Part shown: one piece after another, positions 54,449 to 64,000 of the stretch
Position numbering within the stretch: the stretch's first letter is position 1
Layout: each line of letters opens with the position of its first letter
Assembly: GCF_900114705.1 (NCBI RefSeq)
Contig: NZ_FOTW01000013.1
Span: 144,764-208,763, forward strand
DNA length: 64,000 nt
From: Rugamonas rubra
GTDB taxonomy: Bacteria > Pseudomonadota > Gammaproteobacteria > Burkholderiales > Burkholderiaceae_D
Direction of reading: 5' to 3'
Notes under the pieces: generated by a model
Database searches by the model: none
What the model was told of the DNA's origin: nothing
Seen by the model: only the letters and a program-made list of their open reading frames with translations
Program-made: the position numbers and the translations under genes

Positions 54449-56224
54449 CTAGCCCGCCGCCATCGCCTCGACCGGCCGGGCCTGTTGCTCCAGTCCCGGC
54501 AGCAGGATCGACATCGAACTGCCGCTGCCGGCGCGGCAGGCGACCACCAGTTCGCCGCCGAAGGCGCTGACCCGCTCGCGGATGGCGCGCAGGCCGAAGG
54601 CGGCCGTCTGCGAGCGTTCGCCCTGTTGCTCGCTGGCGCCGTCGTCGGTGATGACGATGGTCATGCGCTGCGGCTGCAGATTCAAGGACACATGCACCGC
54701 GCTGGCGCCGGCGAACAGGCTGATGTTGCTCAGCGCCGTCTGCACGATGCGGAAGATGCCCGAGGTCTGGCGCTGGTCGAGCAGGCAGTTGGCGCTGTCG
54801 TCGATCAGTTGCAGCGAGCAGCGCAGGCCGCTGCGCTGCTCCAGCCGGCGCAGCTGCCAGTCGACCGCCGCGCACAGGCCCAGCTCGAGCACGCTGGGGT
54901 GCAGCTCGTCGATGATGGCGCGCACCGACAGGATCGAGGCGTCCAGCGTGGCCAGCACGCGGCCGGCCTCGCGGTGCAGGTGGCCGTGGCTGGCGCCGGT
55001 GCGGGCGTGCAGCATCGACACGTCGAGCTTGAGGGCCAGCAGGTTCTGCCCCAGCTCGTCGTGGATGTCGAGGGCGATGCGGCGCCGCTCGTCCTCCTTG
55101 ACGTTCTCCTGGTGGTCGGACAGCGCGCGCAACTGTTGCAGCGTGCGTTGCAGGGCCTCCTCGGCGCGCTTGCGCTCGGTGACGTCGACGCACATGGCGA
55201 CCAGCAGCAGCGGCTGGCCGGCGGCGTCGTACAGCGGCTTCTTGTAGGCCTGCACGTTGCGGTCTTCCTGCCGGGTGTTGTCCCACATTAGTTCCTCGCG
55301 CATCAGCAGCGTGCGGTTGGCGAAGGCGGCGCGGTCGTCGGCCAGGAAGCCGGCCATCTGCTCGGCCGGGAAGTGGTCGTCGCCGCGCAGGCCGGACAAC
55401 TCGGCGAAGGGGACGCCCCACATCTTCTCGCAGGCCTCGTTCATCAGCACGATGCGCGACTCGGCGTCCTTGATGAACAGCGCCACCGGCATCATCGAGA
55501 TGATCTCCTGCAATTGCGCGTCGCTGCGCGCCTGCGCCTGCTGGACCGCCTTGCGCACTTCGATTTCGCCGCGCAGCTGGTCGTTGGCCTGTTGCAGCTC
55601 GTCGGTGCGGGCGTCGATGCGCCGCTCCAGCGTGGCGTTGGCTTCGCTCAGGGCCTGGCGCCCGGCCAGGCTTTGCCGGCGTATGCGCAGCAGGATGACG
55701 CTGCTCAGCGCGGCCAGCCCCAGCATCAGCGCGATCATGCCCTGGCGCACCCGGGCGTGCTCGTCGCGGTCCTGTTTGCGGATGCGGTCGCGCTGGGCCC
55801 GCTCGGCGCTGATCATACCGATCACCTGCAGGCCGATGCCGGCCAGGCCGTGTTCGCCGTCGGGCGCGCCGGCGTTCATCGCGGCCACCTGCTGACGCAG
55901 GCGGGCCAGCAGCGGCGGCATGGTGTCGCTGCCCTCGGCCAGCGGCGCGCCCCGCTCAAGCTGGTGTTGCAGGGTCAGCACGGCGGCGGCGCGGCTGGCG
56001 TCGGCGGCGGCGTCCGGCTGGCGCTCGCTGAGCATTTCGGTGCGGTACAACTGGGCTTGCAGCTGCTCCAGCCACAACACCCGGTTGCGGGCCTGTTGGA
56101 GCCGGCCGTCGGCCTCGGCGGTCAGGCCGCTCTGGTGCCACACGGCGCCGACCATGGCCGCCATCAACGCCAGCACGGCGGCGATGCCGGCCAGGCTCCA
56201 AGTTTCAATCGACCATTTTTTCAT
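54449..56224 (-). CDS. Membrane sensor histidine kinase, NarX/DegS-type
   Basis: A 591-residue histidine kinase. Two membrane helices (about 10-30 and 165-185) flank a periplasmic helical sensor domain. Then comes a coiled coil, a PAS domain (about 240-365, ending CVDVTERKRAEEAL) and a HisKA_3 domain with phosphoacceptor His in RRIALDIHDELGQNLLALKLD near residue 400. The ATPase part (QTALSNISLFAGAS, FGLRAIRERV) follows, with a degenerate N box and DDG G1 box. The partner would be a NarL-type regulator, but none is adjacent. GGAGG precedes the ATG. Confidence 0.88.
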   Translation of the reverse strand: MKKWSIETWSLAGIAAVLALMAAMVGAVWHQSGLTAEADGRLQQARNRVLWLEQLQAQLYRTEMLSERQPDAAADASRAAAVLTLQHQLERGAPLAEGSDTMPPLLARLRQQVAAMNAGAPDGEHGLAGIGLQVIGMISAERAQRDRIRKQDRDEHARVRQGMIALMLGLAALSSVILLRIRRQSLAGRQALSEANATLERRIDARTDELQQANDQLRGEIEVRKAVQQAQARSDAQLQEIISMMPVALFIKDAESRIVLMNEACEKMWGVPFAELSGLRGDDHFPAEQMAGFLADDRAAFANRTLLMREELMWDNTRQEDRNVQAYKKPLYDAAGQPLLLVAMCVDVTERKRAEEALQRTLQQLRALSDHQENVKEDERRRIALDIHDELGQNLLALKLDVSMLHARTGASHGHLHREAGRVLATLDASILSVRAIIDELHPSVLELGLCAAVDWQLRRLEQRSGLRCSLQLIDDSANCLLDQRQTSGIFRIVQTALSNISLFAGASAVHVSLNLQPQRMTIVITDDGASEQQGERSQTAAFGLRAIRERVSAFGGELVVACRAGSGSSMSILLPGLEQQARPVEAMAAG

Positions 56225-56350
56225 TGACGGCTCCTCCAGCGGACGTTGTCGCAAAAAAGGCCGGCCGATCCGGCGGGACAGGCGACGGCGGGCGCGGGCT
56301 GCCTTATTGTATTATTTCTTTTATCTATTTGTCTTTCTTTTTGTGTAACA

Positions 56351-56399
56351 TTTTTAAAAAGAAAAAGGGCGGGGCGGCATGTCTGCCGTCCCGCCCTTT
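56351..56399 (-). terminator. Strong terminator after ppc
   Basis: A 16-bp stem (AAAGGGCGGG plus an inner CGGCA/TGCCG, one G-T pair) followed on the minus strand by T-rich sequence. Confidence 0.9.
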
Positions 56400-56422
56400 G
56401 GCCTTGCTGCGCGACTAGCCGC

Positions 56423-59245
<2,823 letters not shown>

Positions 59246-59410
59246 GTGATCTGCCGCGAAAAATGGTGAATGTCGGTGCAAAAGGCTTTTGGCCCGGTTC
59301 TGCAAGAGGGGCGCATGATAAAATTTGTGATCTTAAACATGCGCGAATTAACTGGCCGCCGCCGGTTAGCGTCAGCTACAGCGAAAGAACTGGTTTTGAA
59401 AACATCCGAA

Positions 59411-60400
59411 ATGGCCCAAGCTACCCCATCCAGATTAGTCATCGCCTCGCGGGAAAGCCGGCTCGCCATGTGGCAGGCCGAGCATGTCCGCGCGCGCTTG
59501 ACATTATTATATCCGCAGTGCAGCGTCGAGATTCTGGGAATGACGACGCGGGGCGATCAAATCCTCGACCGCACCCTGTCCAAGGTCGGCGGCAAGGGCC
59601 TGTTCGTCAAGGAACTGGAGGTGGCGATGGCCGAAGGGCGCGCCGACCTGGCCGTGCATTCGCTCAAGGACGTGCCGATGGAGCTGCCCGAGGGCTACGC
59701 CCTGGCCGCCGTGCTCGAGCGCGAGGACCCGCGCGACGCCTTCGTCTCCAACGACTACGCCTCGCTGGCCGAGCTGCCGCCGGGCGCGGTGGTGGGCACC
59801 AGCAGCCTGCGGCGCCAGTCGCTGATCGCGGCGCGCTACCCGCAGCTGGTGATCAAGCCACTGCGCGGCAACCTCGACACGCGGCTGGGCAAGCTGGACC
59901 GGGGCGACTACGCCGCCATCATCCTGGCCGCCGCCGGCCTCAAGCGCCTCGGCCTGCCCGAGCGCATCCGCGCCCTGCTGGCGCCGGAGGACAGCCTGCC
60001 GGCCGCCGGCCAGGGCGCGATGGCGATCGAGATCGCCGAGCGCGCCGACGGCGTCGACCTGCGCGCGCTGCTGGCGCCGCTGAACCACCTGGCCACCGCC
60101 CAGGCCGTCACGGCCGAACGCAAGGTGTCGAAGGTGTTCGGCGGCAGCTGCCAGGTGCCGCTGGCCGCCTTCGCCACCGTCGCCGACGGCCAGATGCACC
60201 TGCGCGCCATGGTCGCCACGCCGGACGGCAGCCGCATGGCCAGCGCCGAGGTGCGCGGCGCCGCCGACACCGCCGAGCAGCTGGGCGAGGCCGTGGCCAA
60301 GTTGCTGGCCGAGCAGGACGCCGTCAGCATCCTGTCGGTCTGTCTTGCCGAGGTTGTGGCAGACCCGCAGGCCGCGACCGACGCCGCGCCGGATGCCTGA
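59411..60400 (+). CDS. hemC: Porphobilinogen deaminase
   Basis: A 329-residue enzyme that joins four porphobilinogen units into hydroxymethylbilane in heme synthesis. The N-terminus [22 protein letters not shown], the catalytic Asp in HSLKDVPM (D87), the RRQ segment of [11 protein letters not shown] and the cofactor-binding Cys247 in GGSCQVP are present. The start is the ATG just before the family N-terminus; no strong Shine-Dalgarno precedes it. It overlaps hemD by 8 bases and leads hemCDXY. Confidence 0.95.
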   Translation: MAQATPSRLVIASRESRLAMWQAEHVRARLTLLYPQCSVEILGMTTRGDQILDRTLSKVGGKGLFVKELEVAMAEGRADLAVHSLKDVPMELPEGYALAAVLEREDPRDAFVSNDYASLAELPPGAVVGTSSLRRQSLIAARYPQLVIKPLRGNLDTRLGKLDRGDYAAIILAAAGLKRLGLPERIRALLAPEDSLPAAGQGAMAIEIAERADGVDLRALLAPLNHLATAQAVTAERKVSKVFGGSCQVPLAAFATVADGQMHLRAMVATPDGSRMASAEVRGAADTAEQLGEAVAKLLAEQDAVSILSVCLAEVVADPQAATDAAPDA

Positions 60401-61199
60401 CACCGTCGTCATCACCCGGCCGCTGGCGCAGGCCCGGCCGCTGGCCGAGCGGGTGCGCGCGCTCGGCCGTCCGGTCGAGCTGCTGCCGCTGCTGGAGATC
60501 GCCGCGCTGGAGAATAGCGGCGCGCTGCGCGCCGCGCTGGCCGGCCTGGCCGACTACGCCATGGTGGCCTTCGTCTCGCCCAACGCCATCGACGCCGCCT
60601 TCGCCCACATCACGCAATGGCCGGCCGGCGTCAAGCTGGCCGTGCTGGGCGAGGGCAGCCGCACGGCGCTGGCGGCGCACGGCGTCACGCCGGCCGAGGT
60701 CGACATCGTCAGCCCGGCCGACGCCAGCAAGAGCGACTCCGAACACCTGCTGCAAACGCTCGACCTGGCGGCCCTGCGCGGCCGCCGCGTGCTGATCGTG
60801 CGCGGCGACAGCGGCCGCGAGCTGATGGCCGACGGCCTGCGCGCGGCCGGCGCCGTGGTCGACGTGGTGCCGGCCTACCGCCGCTCGGTGCCGCCGCTGA
60901 CGGCGCCGCTGCGCGCCACGCTGCGCCGCTTGTTGGCGCAGGCCAACGACTGGGTCATCACCAGTTCGGAGGCGCTGCGCGGCCTGCTGGCCCTGCTGCA
61001 AGAGATGGACGAGACGGACGACGGCGCAGAAAAAACTGACGCATTGCAACAGAAGTATGTTGTAATGATGCAACAACAGCATTTGATCGTCCCCCACGCC
61101 CGGATTGCCGAAACGGCAAATAATCTCGGCTTTACCAGACTGACGCTGACAGGTTCAGGCGACGAACGCCTGCTGGCCGCGTTACAATCACACCCATGA
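60393..61199 (+). CDS. hemD: Uroporphyrinogen-III synthase
   Basis: A 268-residue enzyme that closes and inverts ring D of hydroxymethylbilane. The sequence is poorly conserved in the family, but [18 protein letters not shown] at the start, [11 protein letters not shown] near residue 53, [13 protein letters not shown] near residue 87, [22 protein letters not shown] near residue 133 and the C-terminal [13 protein letters not shown] fit. An insert with MQQQH near 225 is unusual. Overlaps hemC by 8 and hemX by 4 bases. Confidence 0.9.
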   Translation: MPDTVVITRPLAQARPLAERVRALGRPVELLPLLEIAALENSGALRAALAGLADYAMVAFVSPNAIDAAFAHITQWPAGVKLAVLGEGSRTALAAHGVTPAEVDIVSPADASKSDSEHLLQTLDLAALRGRRVLIVRGDSGRELMADGLRAAGAVVDVVPAYRRSVPPLTAPLRATLRRLLAQANDWVITSSEALRGLLALLQEMDETDDGAEKTDALQQKYVVMMQQQHLIVPHARIAETANNLGFTRLTLTGSGDERLLAALQSHP

Positions 61200-62419
61200 A
61201 CGAATTGCCTACATTACCTGACACCGAGAAGTCCGCCGGCAGCGCCGGCGAGACGCCGTCCGCGCCGTCACCGGCGCCGTCCGCCCAAGCCGCACCAGCG
61301 GCCACGCCCGCGCCGGCCGCGCCCGCCGCGCCGTCCGCCGCCGCGCCCGCCGCGCCCGCCACCCCGGCGGCGCCCGGCCTGGCCGGCACGCTGCAGCAGC
61401 CGCTGGTGATCGCCGTGATCACCCTGGGCATCCTGCTGGCCGGCCAGACCTGGTCGTCGCACAACCAGGTGCGCAACCTGCGCGAGGAGATGGCGCGCCG
61501 CCTGCAAAAGGGCGACGCCGTCAACGCCGAAACCGGCACCCTGACGCGCGCCGTGCAGGAAGCCAACAAGGAACTGCAAGGCAAGGTCGGCCTGCTGGAG
61601 AACAAGGCGGTCGAGGCGCAGAGCCAGCAACTGGCCCTGGAGCAGCTATACCAGGACCTGTCGAAGAACCGCGACGAGTGGGCCCTGACCGAGATCGAGC
61701 AAGTGCTGTCGACCGCCAGCCAGCAGCTGCAACTGGCCGGCAACGTGCCGGGCGCGCTGATCGCGCTGCAAAACGCCGACCGCAGCCTGTCGCGCTCGGA
61801 CAAGCCGCAGTTCATCACGATCCGCCGCGCCATCGCCAAGGACACCGAAAAACTCAAGGCCCTGCCGAGCGTCGACTCGGTCGGCGTGGCGCTGCGCATC
61901 GACAGCGTGATCGCCCAGGTCGACTCGCTGCCGATGCTGGCCGACGAGAAGCCGACGCTGCCGGCGCCGGCCGAGAAGAAGGCCAAGCCGAAACAGATGA
62001 AGGGCGGCAAGCTGGTCGAGCCGGAGCCGACCAGCCCATGGCTGCTCAAGCTGCAGGACGTCTGGACCAGCTGGAGCAGCGAGATGTGGACCGACGTGCG
62101 GCAACTGGTGCGGGTGCGCAGCGTGGAAACGCCGGACGCGCTGATGTTGTCGCCGAGCCAGGCCTACTTCCTGCGCGAGAACCTCAAACTGCGCCTGCTC
62201 AACGCCCGCATGGCGCTGCTGTCGCGCAACGAGACGGCCTTCCGCAGCGACCTGATCGCCGCCCAGGAGGCGCTGGTCAAGTACTTCGACGTGCGCGCCA
62301 AGCAGACCCAGACCGTGCAGGCGCTGTTGCGCCAGGTGCAGGCGAGCAATCTGGCGATCGAAATGCCGACGCTGGCCGACAGCCTTAACGCGGTGCGTAA
62401 CTACAAGGCGAAACCTTAA
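61196..62419 (+). CDS. hemX: HemX family membrane protein
   Basis: A 407-residue protein with an Ala/Pro-rich cytoplasmic N-terminus (about 1-62), one membrane helix (about 63-82, LVIAVITLGILLAGQTW) and a long coiled-coil and helical periplasmic part. It is annotated in the family as uroporphyrinogen-III C-methyltransferase-like, but the catalytic domain is absent; a scaffolding role in heme synthesis is more likely. It overlaps hemD by 4 bases and precedes hemY by 2 bases. Confidence 0.9.
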   Translation: MNELPTLPDTEKSAGSAGETPSAPSPAPSAQAAPAATPAPAAPAAPSAAAPAAPATPAAPGLAGTLQQPLVIAVITLGILLAGQTWSSHNQVRNLREEMARRLQKGDAVNAETGTLTRAVQEANKELQGKVGLLENKAVEAQSQQLALEQLYQDLSKNRDEWALTEIEQVLSTASQQLQLAGNVPGALIALQNADRSLSRSDKPQFITIRRAIAKDTEKLKALPSVDSVGVALRIDSVIAQVDSLPMLADEKPTLPAPAEKKAKPKQMKGGKLVEPEPTSPWLLKLQDVWTSWSSEMWTDVRQLVRVRSVETPDALMLSPSQAYFLRENLKLRLLNARMALLSRNETAFRSDLIAAQEALVKYFDVRAKQTQTVQALLRQVQASNLAIEMPTLADSLNAVRNYKAKP

Positions 62420-62421
62420 CC

Positions 62422-63618
62422 ATGCGCTTATTCCTCTGGTTACTCGCCCTGATGGCCGCCGCCATCGGCATCGCCGTGACGGCGCGTTTTAATCCGGGCA
62501 ACGTGGTGCTGTTCTACCCGCCGCACCGGATCGACCTGTCGTTGAACTTCTTCGTCGTGCTGCAGGTGGCCCTGTTCGTCCTGCTGTACGTGCTGATCCG
62601 CGCCTTCCGCGCCACCGTCAAAATGCCCGGCCGCGTCGCCGCCTACCGCCTGCGCAAGCGCGAGCGCGACGGCAACAAAGGCCTGCGCGAAGCGCTCAAG
62701 GCGCTGTTCGAGGGCCGCTTCGGCCACGCCGAAAAAGCCGCCCTGCGCGCCGCCGAACTGCCGGAAAACGCCGGCGTGGCCGCGCTGATCGGCGCCCGCG
62801 CCGCCCACCGCATGCGCCAGACGGCGCGCCGCGACAACTGGTTGGCGCGCCTGAGCGACGACCCGGTGCTGAAAACGGCGCGCCTGATGACCATGACCGA
62901 ACTGCTGGTCGACGACCACCAGCCGGAATTGGCGCTGGAGGCGGTGCGCGAGCTCAACGCCAGCGGCACCCGCCACATCCACGCCCTGCAATGGTCGCTC
63001 AAGGCCCAGCAGCAGGCCAAGAACTGGCCGGAAGTGCTGCGCCTGGTGCGCTCGCTCGACAAGCACCGCGCGCTGCACCCGGCGCTGTCGTCGCGCCTGC
63101 GCGAGCTGGCCTACGACGATTTGCTGTCCGACAGCACGCACGACGCCGAATCGGTGCGCCGCGTCTGGGCCACCGTGCCGACGGTCGACCGCGTCAAGCC
63201 CTTCGTGGCCTGCCGCGCCGCCACCGCCTTCAACGCCCGCGGCCTGCACGACGAGGCCCGCCTGGTGGCCGAGGAGGCCCTGGCGGCCGACTGGGACGAG
63301 CGGGTGGTGCGCACCTACCGCGAAGCGGCGGCGCCGGCCGGCACGCCGGCCCTGCTGACGCAGATCGAGCACTGCGAGGGCTGGCTGCGGGCGCGGCCGA
63401 CCGACGCCGAGCTGGCGTTGACGCTGGGTTCGCTGTGCCTGAAGCAGAAGCTGTGGGGCAAGGCCCAGCGCTATCTGGAGCAGGCCCTGTCCGACGCCGC
63501 CGACCCGCGCATGGTGCGCGAGTCCCACCTCAAGCTGGCGCAGTTGCACGACGCCCTGCAGCAGCCGGAAGAGGCGGCCAACCACTACCGACAGTGCGCC
63601 CTGGCCACCATCCTGTAA
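62422..63618 (+). CDS. hemY: HemY heme biosynthesis protein
   Basis: A 398-residue membrane protein with two N-terminal helices (about 5-20 and 41-62, VLFYPPHRIDLSLNFFVVLQVALFVLLYVLIRAF) and a C-terminal TPR-type helical region (for example ELALTLGSLCLKQKLWGKAQRYLEQALSDAADPRMVRESHLKLAQLHDAL). This is the E. coli-type HemY, with no protoporphyrinogen-oxidase activity known; it probably organises late heme-pathway enzymes. It is the last gene of the operon; a terminator follows. Confidence 0.92.
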   Translation: MRLFLWLLALMAAAIGIAVTARFNPGNVVLFYPPHRIDLSLNFFVVLQVALFVLLYVLIRAFRATVKMPGRVAAYRLRKRERDGNKGLREALKALFEGRFGHAEKAALRAAELPENAGVAALIGARAAHRMRQTARRDNWLARLSDDPVLKTARLMTMTELLVDDHQPELALEAVRELNASGTRHIHALQWSLKAQQQAKNWPEVLRLVRSLDKHRALHPALSSRLRELAYDDLLSDSTHDAESVRRVWATVPTVDRVKPFVACRAATAFNARGLHDEARLVAEEALAADWDERVVRTYREAAAPAGTPALLTQIEHCEGWLRARPTDAELALTLGSLCLKQKLWGKAQRYLEQALSDAADPRMVRESHLKLAQLHDALQQPEEAANHYRQCALATIL

Positions 63619-63624
63619 TGCCCG

Positions 63625-63649
63625 AACCCGTCCCCGCGACGGGTTTTTT
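63625..63649 (+). terminator. Rho-independent terminator after hemY
   Basis: AACCCGTC with GACGGGTT around a 5-base loop, then T residues to 63649. Confidence 0.92.
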
Positions 63650-63683
63650 GTGCCTGTTCTCCAGGCGCCCACCCCGCTAGACC

Positions 63684-63696
63684 GGGGTCTGACCCT
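63684..63696. repeat. Single arm of the paired palindrome, next to the IS end
   Basis: GGGGTCTGACCCT, one arm of the element seen four times elsewhere. The second arm is missing, and IS-like sequence begins right after it. Confidence 0.8.
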
Positions 63697-63708
63697 AATG
63701 CCGTTGAC

Positions 63709-64000
63709 TTAAGCTTTTGACTTCTTGTATGGGTAGCGCTGTGCCTTTGATTTGACGACCCGGTCAAAATGACGGCCGGGTCGTTTGACAGTCAGTTCTG
63801 TGACTAGCCTTTGCCGCATTCTTTGTAGTAGGGAAGGCAGCTTGCCATAGGCGCGAGTCGCGGCGGCCCATGTTAGTTCGTATTGAATGATGTGAAATGC
63901 ACGGACGAAGCTGATGTCGGTGGGGTTGCATTGAGCGTCGGCGGCGACGTTGGCCATTTCAAGGCGCACCAGGTTGTAGGCGATGCACGCGCCCCAGATC
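63709..64000 (-). mobile_element. C-terminal part of an IS4-type transposase (runs off the edge)
   Basis: The minus-strand frame is open to the window edge and reads IAYNLVRLEMANVAAD, IQYELTWAAATRAYGKLPSLLQRMRQRL and VKRPGRHFDRVVKSKAQRYPYKKSKA, which matches from memory the C-terminal end of IS4-family transposases common in Oxalobacteraceae and Burkholderiales. At least the DDE catalytic core lies beyond position 64000. The element's right end is probably near 63697, where TAATGCCGTTGACTTAAG begins. Confidence 0.8.

Overview
The window looks like chromosome of a high-GC betaproteobacterium, most likely Oxalobacteraceae (Massilia/Duganella/Janthinobacterium type). This rests on gene content and protein style, not on a search: RpoD with a long alanine-rich N-terminus, the run hemC-hemD-hemX-hemY divergent from ppc, a PEP-CTERM protein, phasins, a bd oxidase operon with CydP and CydX, and very GC-rich codon use throughout. 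I see no rRNA, tRNA, CRISPR array or prophage. The only clear mobile element is an IS4-type transposase running off the right edge.

Layout. 0-6.8 kb: two unknown proteins, hydroxypyruvate isomerase, RhlE helicase, SuhB divergent from TrmJ, and a conserved unknown. 6.8-10.2 kb: a Tat-signal small subunit, a GMC oxidoreductase and a lipase-like hydrolase. 10.4-15.6 kb: a soluble PAS histidine kinase followed by a 1207-residue REC-REC-GAF-PAS-GGDEF-EAL-REC protein. 15.5-22.4 kb: a truncated secreted protein, a two-domain fatty acyl-CoA reductase, a PhaF-like phasin, a patatin lipase, a TetR regulator, a helical-repeat protein and a LOG-family protein; this suggests storage-lipid metabolism. 22.7-26 kb: PEP-CTERM protein, YgjP-type metallopeptidase, Cho nuclease, and a DUF2442/DUF4160 pair whose DUF4160 member is frameshifted. 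26-29.9 kb: regulator-cydP-cydA-cydB-cydX. 30-33.1 kb: modABC-modE with a ModE operator lying over a near-consensus promoter. 33.2-36 kb: a decayed junction (AraC regulator with broken N-terminus, inositol-phosphatase fragment), then KGG stress protein, hemerythrin and phasin. 36-43.8 kb: CurA-like reductase, PurU, YaeQ, a probable copper-uptake set (DUF2946, PCuAC chaperone, TonB receptor) and a secreted amidohydrolase. 44-50.9 kb: an Rpn nuclease with an apparent internal start for its own C-terminal inhibitor, a collagen-like lipoprotein, a DUF2807 protein, a methyltransferase-like protein lacking its catalytic domain, two cytochromes c, an exonuclease and a ProQ protein. 51-64 kb: rpoD, a sensor kinase, ppc, hemCDXY and the IS.

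The strongest items for follow-up are: (1) the intragenic ribosome-binding site, start codon and possible promoter inside the Rpn gene; (2) a family of GGGTCAGACCC / GGGTCTGACCC paired palindromes found five times, four of them between convergent genes, one apparently interrupted by the IS; (3) the RlmI-like protein reduced to its RNA-binding part; (4) the polyglutamine CydP; (5) the structured, AT-richer gap upstream of rpoD.
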